Below, piece by piece: positions 24,013-34,011 of a stretch of DNA of 64,000 nucleotides. The stretch's first letter is position 1. Each line of letters starts with the position of its first letter. The notes under the pieces are model-generated. The model saw only the letters and a list, made by a program, of their open reading frames with translations. It made no database searches and was not told the DNA's origin. A program made the position numbers and the translations under genes. This DNA is from Protula sp. h YS-2021. Its lineage: Eukaryota > Annelida > Polychaeta > Sabellida > Serpulidae. The DNA lies in contig OX457027.1 of NCBI GenBank assembly GCA_949752745.1, forward strand, positions 81,337,214 to 81,401,213, in the 5' to 3' direction.

Positions 24013-27000
24013 GACGAGCTCTCAGGGACTAATACTACAACAGCTTTTTTAAAAATTCTCCCGTTAAGCGTTCCGACGTCAGTTTGAGATTGACGTTGAT
24101 TCAGTGTAAGTGCAACATTAAATCTAGGAGTGATTTGGTTGTAATTCGTCATGGCCATAGATCAACGTTAAATCAACGTCTTTGTTGCCACGTTGAAAAC
24201 CAGATGCGTTACCGCGTGATTCAAGGGTGACGGAGGCATGACCACGGCACCTTACGATTGCCTTTGACTAGATTGCGATTCTATATTAAGAATTTCCCGA
24301 CCCCCATACAACGCTTTCCCGACGTCTATACGAATTTCCATTTGCAACCTTTTCGCTACGTTGCCCATGCCTATCCAGCGTCGGCAATTTTATCCCCTCT
24401 GATTAGTTCAGAGTTTTCAGGAACAGGAACAAAACACAGACACAGATTATTATTTTTTTTAAATGTTGAATTAATGAAATTGAGAAATATGCATTCATGG
24501 CATCACTATTATATTCGAATTCATTATGTAATCAAACTTTTATGCGGTAGGTGCAGTCGAAGATGTATTTTGAAACATAGTAATAGCATAAATTAGTGTT
24601 ATTCACAACTTGTGTTTGGGCACACTTTATTTTGCATTGTGTACATAACTAGAGGAAAGTGGTCCCACAATCATAACATGACATACACAATTAATTACCT
24701 GAATACATTGATTGATATTTAGGATGATCGTAACAGTAGAAGAGAATCAGAAGAGGGATAGAGGAGAAGGGTCTTATTTGGGGGTGGTCGTCATTTGGAA
24801 GATGGTCGTGCATGTGGGTGTTTTATCTGCAGTAGGGGAGACATTCCACTGTACTTTGTGGGCAAACATACACAGCAGTCAATTAAATGTAGATTGATAT
24901 ATTTGTGAAACACTGTAATATGATAATAATGCTACTTGTTTTTTGGCCTATAAGTCACTTGAAAGCTACGATTTATTCGTAAATGGCGTTTTTGTTGTGT
25001 TTGAGTGGCTTTACATATATGCTGAGGCTGTCATCATTATATAAAGATTTGCAAAATCACGTGAGGATCTGAGATAAAGCATTGCTTCACAAATTAAAAA
25101 CACGTAATGCGTGTTTCTGATTGGTCCATTGATTCATGTGTTTTGCCTTAAAAGGGTGCATGGAACATTGATCATCTCAGTGTGAATTGTATCGGGATGA
25201 ATACCGGAGCGTAGACTTATCCAGCCTCTATTTACGTTTTATTGTTCTGTTTCTATTAATGAGCTTTCAAGGTATAAAATATATATTAAATGTAGTTATA
25301 TAGGTGTTCTTGACAGAGAGGAATGCAATCTATATCAGGAGTTCGAAAACGACTGTATGAGGAGTTTAGTAATAGTGCTTAGAGAGAAGATGTACGTGAC
25401 TAAGAATATATTCCTTGTAGAAAGGGGTTTACTGTCAAATGATCACTTTTTGCGTGTAAAAGTAGACTCCATATTTTGTAGGTGGATTCTAAAGCCCCTT
25501 AGCAACATCATATGGAACTTTATTTATTAAAATATCTTCAATTAGATTTTAACTATTACCATACAAAATACGATATTTCATATATATGTTGTTTAAACTC
25601 TTCCCCAATATAGAAATCCGGTTATTACTAACTGAGTTTGCTGAAAACAAGGTACTCTTGCGATCACATGGTATCAGAGTGTCTGTTAAGCAAGGAAATT
25701 ATGCCTATTCATTAATTGACATTATTAGCAGTACAACACAGTGCCGTGTCTCTTTCGATTTTTGCGCCTAACAATCCAAAAGCACCTAAAAGTGCCACAT
25801 TTTGGTCACATTTCTGAGGATACACCGTGCTGCTTGGATCAGAATATTTCAGACTGTCACATCAATATAAGTTTCAAGCTCATTTTGGCATCATATTTCT
25901 GAAAAAATGTACTTGATGTGTAGCTTCAAGCTACTGAGTTTTGTACAGGTTGGGTTGAGTTTTCGCATCTTCAGTTCCTTCACTTCAATTCCAAGTTAGC
26001 ATCACGCCTCTCTTTCTGTGTTCCTGCATAGTATCGACACAAACCGACCTTGGTAAAATGGGTTTCTCGTGCAATTTCGGTATAAAATGTGAGGTCACCT
26101 TCCAGGGTACGTTGTATGGTTATTTCAGGGCATTGCATTTGGTTAAAGGGAACTATTATAGCATCTTTCTTTTGTTCTTTTCATATACAGAATTCCCTTG
26201 GTCTGTATTTATATCAAGTAAAGAAGTTTATTAAAGGAGGCTGGTCTATTTCGACTTGACTAGATTTTGTTGTTCTTATATTGTATTTTAGTTAATATTC
26301 TAATATTTTAGTAAGTAGCCCTCAACCAAAGGGCTATAGATTTGGATGTTGTCCGTTTGTCTGTCTGTCCGTCGTCATCTCTTACACCTGCACTGATATT
26401 TCGTTTCCTGTGATATTGCGTATATCGCCGATCCATCACAGATGCATGTCAAATTTGTTGTCACTTTGAGTGATGAATTTTTGGGTCGTCATGGCCGCGG
26501 TGCAGCTGGGCGCTGTGTCCTCGAGGATGGCTTGTTATATTGATTGCTACAGTTTGGCGATTCATTAGAATTTAAGATTTAAGTTCCATTCATGGCTTTT
26601 TGTATTATATTTACGATTTAAATACATATTTTTGTCCTCGAGGATGGCTTGTTATATTGATTGCTACAGTTTGCTGATTCATTAGAAATTAAGACTTAAG
26701 TTCCATTCATGGCTTTTTGTATTATATTTACGATTTAAATACATATCATTAATGCATGTGATGCATAAATACATGCAATTTATGAATAAGAAATAGAAAA
26801 ATGTGAATTTGATTTCACTAAATTTGTCATTCTTGTCATTTTCTAACTTGGCAACTTTCTAACTTGGTAGAATAGCTGACATAAAACTTACTTTTCTTAA
26901 ATATTGAAACAGGGCAGAATTTGTACTTTTTATCAAATTCAGAAACGTTATTACTCTTAACTGTATTTAAGTGACTTTGAAAAGTGGCTTAAAATTAAAT

Positions 27001-27978
27001 GAAGGTGTAGTTAATGCATGGGTAGTCAATTGTGAATAAATTTCTATTAATTAGAAGTTAACCGAATGTTACAGGGCTATACCGCTGGCTCCATCGAACT
27101 GACATTAAGACAATAGAATATCATACGAAGAAACTGAACATGTTAAGGATGGAAATGGAAATTCTGTTTGTAAATAGATAAATAAAACATTGGTTGAATC
27201 AAATTTTAGTTTTATTCTTTTTAAATCTCGTGAAAAAGACATAAAGGATATGATTTCATTGTTCTGAATTCTACAAAATGCAATGTGAAAATAAGAATAC
27301 ACAGCCCCGGAAAGTAGGCTGGAGGGGGTAAAATTGCTGGAATATTTCAGAATAAAAGTCTGGATAAGGGTAGGGTGGGGCAATTTGTTCCCGAATATTA
27401 CCAGGTTTCCAGAAAAAAAGTTTATTTATAAGTAAAACGTCAGCTAATGTCAGTATTTACAGCTCCAGAATATGTTGCAACTTAACACTGGCGGATCGGT
27501 GCGGGGTGGGGGGGGGGGGGGGGTCTGGAGTGTGCAATTGCGTTAATTGCTCCCCACCCCTGGTAAACTAATCAATCGGTTATTTTAAAATAAATGATGA
27601 ATAGCTTCATGCAGGGGTGCCGCTCGCATACAAATTGGTTGCCATGAGTGCCCATGATAAATTGAAACGCTGCATCTCAAGCCTGAAAAATACACCATTG
27701 CACATTTCACTCCCTAAATACAGAGTGTCAAATTGAATAATTAAAAAGAGCACTATTGTATTTTTATGAGTAGGAACACTAATAGACATTTACATTTACA
27801 CTACATGAGATTTAAAAAGTTCTTGTTTTTGTGTTTGTAAATATGGGTATTTTCATGACAACTCTAACGTCATGCTTGACTAGAAATTGCCATATAATAA
27901 ACGACATTGTGCATTTAAAGATGGAAAACATGGGTATAGTTTAGGAAATATTCTAAAGCACACTTTAATTCAAGGGAG

Positions 27979-28352
27979 CTGGTTGGAGGGGAGGGGAGAG
28001 TTGGAGGGGTTGAAGGAGGGGGTTGTTGGAGGAGGAGAGGGGTTGGAGGAGGGGTTTGGAGGAGGGGTGGAGGAGGAAGGGGGTTGGAGAAGGAGTTTGA
28101 AGGAGGGGATCTTGGATGAGGAGTGGATTGCAAGAGGGGTGTCAGAGGAGGTGTTTGGAGGAGGGGTGAAGGAGGAGGGGATGGGAGTGGTGTTTGAAGA
28201 AGAGGGGGTTGCCTGAGGGGGTTGGAGGACGGGTTTGGAGAAAAGGGTGTTGGAGGAGAGGGGCTGGAGGAGGGGGTTGGAGGAGGAGGGGATTGGAGGA
28301 AGCGAGCGTTAGAGGAGGAGGGGGTTGGAGAGGGAGGGTGTTGGAGGAAGGG
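27979..28352. repeat. Purine-rich minisatellite in unit 2 (longest allele)
   Basis: About 375 bp of GGAGGAGG(G)GTTGGA-like units, versus ~255 bp in unit 1 and ~190 bp in unit 3. Confidence 0.9.
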
Positions 28353-29033
28353 GTGACGAGCTCTATCGGACTAATACTACAACAGCTTTTTTTCAAAAAC
28401 TTTCCCCTTAAACGTTCCGACGCCGATTTGAGATTGACGTTGATTGAACCTAATTGCAACATTAAATCTGGGAGTGATTTGGTTGTGATTCGTCATGACC
28501 ATAGATCAACGTTAAATCAATGTCTTTGTTGCCACGTTGAAAACCAGATGCATTATGGGGTGATTCAAGGGTGTCGAAGGCTTGACCACGGCACCTTATG
28601 ATTGCCACTGACTAGATTGCAATTCTATATTACGAATTTCTCGGCCCCCATACAACGCTTTCCCGACATCTATACGAATTTCCATTTGCAATCTTTTCGC
28701 AACGTTGCCCATGCCTATGCAGCGTCGGCAATTTTATCTCCTCGGATTAATTCAGAGTTTTCAGGAACAGGAACAAAACCACATATTTTTACAATATACG
28801 GCATGGTTTTCGAACAAAATAAAAAAACTATGTACCGGCTATATTTTTTCGAACCTGTTGGTGTGCATTATTTTCAACCCTTATAGGAACCGCTTATTTT
28901 CTTCTGACGCAAACATTTTACAATGAACCTCACTATCTTTTTAAAATTCATCACCAAATACACTTGAGAACCCTCTCCCACCCTCCCATCCCCACCCGCT
29001 CCTTTATTCGGCACCCATACGAGGAAAATATGT

Positions 29034-29154
29034 CAACGACAAAGCTACACGACAGAGCTACACGACAGAGCTACACGTCAAAGCTACACGACAAAGCTAC
29101 ACGACAGAGCTGCGACAAAGCTACGCGACAAAGCTACATGACAGAGCTACACGA
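29034..29154. repeat. 12-bp minisatellite, GCTACACGACAR
   Basis: About ten units of GCTACACGACAR with a few shortened or mutated units. It forms the 3' edge of unit 2 and abuts the start of unit 3. Confidence 0.9.
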
Positions 29155-30286
29155 TTCTAACTTGGTAGAATAGTTGACATAAAACTTACTTTTCTTAAAT
29201 ATTGAAACAGGGCAGAATTTGTACTTTTTATCAAATTCAGAAACGTTATTACTCTTAATTGTATTTAAGTGACTTTGAAAAGTGACTTAAAATTAAATGA
29301 AGGTGTAGTTAATGCATGAGTAGTCAATTGTCAATAAATTTCTATTAATTAGAAGTTAACCGAATGTTACAGGGCTATACCGCTGGCTCCATCGAACTGA
29401 CATTAAGACAATAGAATATCATACGAAGAAACTGAACATGTTAAGGATGGAAATGGAAATTCTGTTTGTAAATAGATAAATAAAACATTGGTTGAATCAA
29501 ATTTTAGTTTTATTCTTTTTAAATCTCATGAAAAAGACATAAAGGATATGATTTCATTGTTCTAAATGCTACAAAATGCAATGTGGAAATAAGAATACAC
29601 AGCCCCGGAAAGTAGGCTGGAGGGGGTAAAATTGCTGGAATATTTCAGAATAAAAGTCTGGATAAGGGTAGGGTGGGGCAATTTGTTCCCGAATATTACC
29701 AGGTTTCCAGAAAAAAAAATTATTTATAAGTAAAACGTCAGCTAATGTCAGTATTTACAGCTCCATAATATGTTGCAACTTAACACTGGCGGATCGGTGC
29801 GGGGTGGGGGGGGGGGGGGGTCTGGAGTGTGCAATTGCGTTAATTGCTCCCCACCCCTGGTAAACTAATCAATCGGTTATTTTAAAATAAATGATGAATA
29901 GCTTCATGCAGGGGTGCCGCTCGCATACAAATTGGTTGCCATGAGTGCCCATGATAAATTGAAACGCTGCATCTCAAGTCTGAAAAATACACCATTGCAC
30001 ATTTCACTCCCTAAATACAGAGTGTCAAATTGAATAATTAAAAAGAGCACTATTGTATTTTTATGAGTAGGAACACTAATAGACATTTACATTTACACTA
30101 CATGAGATTTAAAAAGTTCTTGTTTTTGTGTTTGTAAATATGGGTATTTTCATGACAACTCTAGCGTCATGCTTGACTAGAAATTGTCATTTAATAAACG
30201 GCATTGTGCATTTAAAGATGAAAAAAAAATGGGTATAGTTTAGGAAATATTCTAAAGCACATTTTAATTTAAAGGAGCTAGTTGTA

Positions 30287-30477
30287 GGGGGGGAGAGAGT
30301 TGGAGGAGTTGAAGGAGGGGGTGTTGGAGGAGGAGGGGGTTACAAGTGGGGTGTCAGAGGAGGTGTTTGGAGGAGGGGTGAAGGAGGAAGAGGGGGTTGG
30401 AGGAGGGGTTTGGAGAAGGGGGTGTTGGAGGAGGGGGTTGGAGGAGAGGGGCTGGAGGAGGGGGCTGGAGGAAGTGG
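30287..30477. repeat. Purine-rich minisatellite in unit 3 (shortest allele)
   Basis: About 190 bp of the same GGAGGAGGGGGTTGGA-type repeat as in units 1 and 2. Confidence 0.9.
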
Positions 30478-31157
30478 TGACGAGCTCTCAGGGACTAATA
30501 CTACAACAGCTTTTTTTTAAAAAAACCTTCCCGTTAAGCGTTCCGACGTCAGTTTGAGATTAAAGTTGATTCAGTGTAAATGCAAAATTAAATCTAGGAG
30601 TGATTTGGTTGTAATTCGTCATGGCCATAGATCAACGTTAAATCAACGTCTTTGTTGCCACGTTGAAAACCAGATGCGTTACCGCGTGATTCAAGGGTGA
30701 CGGAGGCATGACCACGGCACCTTACGATTGCCTTTGACTAGATTGCGATTCTATATTAAGAATTTCCCGGCCCCCATACAACGCTTTCCCGACGTCTATA
30801 CGAATTTCCATTTGCAACCTTTTCGCTACGTTGCCCATGCCTATCCAGCGTCGGCAATTTTATCCCCTCGGAGTAATTCAGAGTTTTCAGGAACAGGAAC
30901 AAAACCACATATTTTTATAATATGCGGCATGGTTTTCGAACAAAATAAAAAACTATGTACCGGCTATATTTTTTCGAACCTGTTGGTGTCCATTATTTGC
31001 AACACTTATAGGAACCGCTTATTTTCTTCTGGCGCAAACGTTTTACAATGAACCTCACTATCTTTTTAAAATTCATCACCAAATACACTTGAGAACCCTC
31101 TCCCACCCTCCCACCCCACCCGCTCCTCTGTTCTGCACCCATACGAGGATAAATATT

Positions 31158-31277
31158 GTCAACGACAAAGCTACACGACAGAGCTACACGACAAAGCTAC
31201 ACGACAGAGCTACACGACAGAGCTGCGACAAAGCTACGCGACAAAGCTACACGACAGAGCTACACGGCAGAGCTACA
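31158..31277. repeat. 12-bp minisatellite at the gene/array junction
   Basis: About ten GCTACACGACAR units. The last bases run straight into the CTA that is the TAG stop codon of the minus-strand coiled-coil gene (31278-31280). Confidence 0.9.
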
Positions 31278-32910
31278 CTAGTCTTTCGTTGGTGTTTTCG
31301 GTTTCTTACGTGACAATTTTCTGATGGCTGAGAATTTCTTTTCAATAGCAGGTGAGTCCTTTTCTTTAGTAAACTTTTTCAGCAGGTCTGAGAATTCTTT
31401 ACTTTTCTTTACATCGTTCATACGTAGGTGTACGCTCACATCCAAAGGCATACCCGTGATACCGTTACGCCTGGATCGCAAACCCCCAAAACCGGAAGTG
31501 CTCGTATGTGACGTCATCAACTCACTACTCGCGTGATCATTGTCTGAGGCATCCTCGTTGTCGCTACATATCTCTATGGGTATAACACTACCGTTCGTTT
31601 TTCCCTCATTTACGTGATTTCCAGCACGTGTCGTCTCGTTATCCTCCGCTTTTGTGTCTTTTCGACTCTGTGGTGTGGAGTCCAGTTTTTGGTACGTCAT
31701 ACCTGCAATTCTAGAATCGTCTGTCGTATAACTTTTGCTCATTGGGTGCCTCTTGGGGCTGTGCTGAATTTCAGAGAAAGCACGCTGTCGATATAGACCT
31801 TGTGACTGGTCACGTGCACTCTGTAGATCCAATGGATGCGTCACGTGACCATTGCCTATATTAGTCATTGCACCCAAAACTCCAGTACTATTTCCGATGT
31901 CAGTAAAACTGAATGAACTCAACTTTCGAGTCGATCGGCACGGTTCCGAATACTTGCGTTGTAAAACACGTTTCGATTGCTCCATTTTTATCGCTTTTGA
32001 AACCAGTTCCGGGCTTCCTGGAGGTGATTTCGGGGAATCACACGAATCGCAAGAATCAGATAAATAGTGCATATGAGGTTTATTAGTAGAGTTCCTTTTG
32101 ACCATATTTTCCAAGTCTTTCTCTAGATGTAGAAGTGCGTCCTCGCCTCGTGTTATCTTACTTTCCGTATTTGAATCAAATCGCTGCTTCGGTTCGCATG
32201 TTTGAATTTTAGATAATGCTAGCTCAAAAAGCAAACGATATTCTTGCGCCATGCACGAGCACATTGTGTTATTATTTTTCTTCTCACGGTCTGACCGTAA
32301 TTCTTGAAGTTTACTTTGTAACTCCTTATTCTTTTCCGCAAGGTTTTGATTTTCAGATTTCAGCTGATCTACTTGGTTTTGTAGTTTTAACAGCTCACCC
32401 CGTGACTTTCCATTCAGTTCTCGTAACTTCTCGATGTCCGAACTGCGTTGCTTCCACCTTGAATGAAGGGTACCCATATCTTTCTTGTTTTGCTCCAGGC
32501 TTTTCCTAAACGACGTTTGCATGTCACGATATTCCTTCTCTAACTTCTCCTTCACTGCTGTAACCCGCGTGATCTCTGTGCGCATGCTCTGTGCTTGTTT
32601 AGTGAACTTATCCTTGACGTGCTCCATGCGTGACGTATACTCGCTTTGCGTTCTCTGTAACTGCTGGACCAAGGCACTGTTCTCTTGTTTCTGTTCCTGT
32701 TTCACAAACAGAAGCAAATTAATTGCTATAAAGCTTTTGAATTGCAATCAGTTAAATACATCAAAATAAAAGAATATAAATATTTTCAGCCCGCTTTCAA
32801 TTTAATTGATATAATATTGTTCTGATATACTGGACAAAACTAAGCGCTTGTTCTGTTCCTTGTTACGTTTTAACACATTATTATTATTATTATTATTATC
32901 ATCATTATCA

Positions 32911-32986
<76 letters not shown>

Positions 32987-33978
32987 AAATTCTGTTCGGA
33001 GGCGTGCCCATCATTAAAGCGACCATGCTCAGCGGGCAAGCGTTGTTGCCATACTGCTTTTCAAAGCTGAAGGTTGCAAGTTTAATTTTGAGCATAATTA
33101 ATCATTCACTTGTCTATTGCTTGGCAAATATAGCGGTTTTAAGTTACTTTTTCTGTTAAAACAATCGGTATACACAAGTATACGTAGTTTTTTAAACGAT
33201 ATTTTTCGCTATTGATACTTTGTAAGTTGAGAACAAAACAAAGAATATGCAAATATATGTTTCAATTTTAAAACCATCAATTGAAACGTAACAAGAAGAG
33301 GTCTGTGCTGTACGATTTGGCTACTAAGAAGGGACATACGACAACATAAATTGAAATCATGAACTTAAAATGGCTGAATTTACACAAGCGTTGATTCTAC
33401 TTAAAATATTTTATTTATATTAATATATATTTATTTATTTATCTTACAGCATTATAAACAGCCAGTCGCGATACCTGTGGGGGTGGGGGCGGTTGGGGGT
33501 CAAGTGTGACCGGCCTTACGATTCAATATTTCTATCAGTTGAAAGAACCTCCTCGACAAGATCGTTTTGTTCCACTAAACTGATGTTGTATGTCGTTGAG
33601 GGCAGGCAAATCCTTACTGGAGTTGAAATACCGAGGGGTGGGGGAGGGGATAGATAGGGGGTGTTAGGGCTTGGTCTAAATAATGATAGAAGTAAGGGGT
33701 GGAATGCCGCACGAAAGCTCCCCAACAGTGTTATTTTTCGCAGTACATTCCCACGAAACCAACTAAAGTACATCTCCAATGCAAACTCCGCTCCTATCCC
33801 CGGCTGAACGGGTTTTTACTTGAATGTTATTTGACAGAAAATAGAGCAAAGTGTGGGAGTTCTTTACTGATACATGGCAGAAGGGATTATTTACTGTAAG
33901 AAAAAATGTGAAGGGAATAAATAAGAAAAGGGTATGAGCGTGATACGCGGAAGAAGTATTATTGGCGTTTTTTTAAAC

Positions 33979-34011
<33 letters not shown>

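Larger units (their letters stand above)
20184..24438. repeat. Tandem array unit 1 (4255 bp)
   Basis: Starts at GACACAGATTATTATTT and is repeated from 24439 with a constant offset of 4255 bp over its first kilobases, at very high identity. It contains, in order, a CCAAT-like GATTGGTCC near 20875, a GTCT-type dispersed repeat at ~22116-22190, a tandem pair of ~117-bp blocks, a G run, a purine-rich minisatellite and an AACGTT-rich tail. Its 3' end is shorter than in units 2 and 3: it stops after GGAACAGGAACAAAACAC and joins unit 2 directly. No open frame longer than ~115 codons exists and none has a recognised motif. Confidence 0.9.
24439..29154. repeat. Tandem array unit 2 (~4.7 kb)
   Basis: Second and longest copy. 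It follows unit 1 throughout (for example CCTCGAGGATGGCTTG at 26519) with a few substitutions and short indels. Its purine minisatellite is longer (27979-28352). Past the point where unit 1 stops it carries ~390 bp more, ending in a 12-bp minisatellite (29034-29154). A G run (27506-27523) is longer than its counterpart in unit 1. Confidence 0.9.
29155..31277. repeat. Tandem array unit 3 (partial, ~2.1 kb)
   Basis: Begins abruptly at TTCTAACTTGGTAGAATAG, which corresponds to position ~26857 inside unit 2, and follows unit 2 to the end of the 12-bp minisatellite. The 5' half is missing. The unit ends directly at the stop codon of the coiled-coil gene on the opposite strand. Confidence 0.9.

Noticed and set aside
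23755..24087. Gly/Arg-rich open frames in the array
   Set aside because: Products of the purine-rich minisatellite in all frames.
24258..24596. Open frame MPLTRLRFYIKNF... also present at 28602 and 30728
   Set aside because: The conservation is explained by the recent array duplication; the same DNA recurs as non-coding AACGTT repeat near 60.0-60.1 kb without the frame.
32802..33095. Polyasparagine open frame
   Set aside because: Translation of the (ATT)n microsatellite in an intron.
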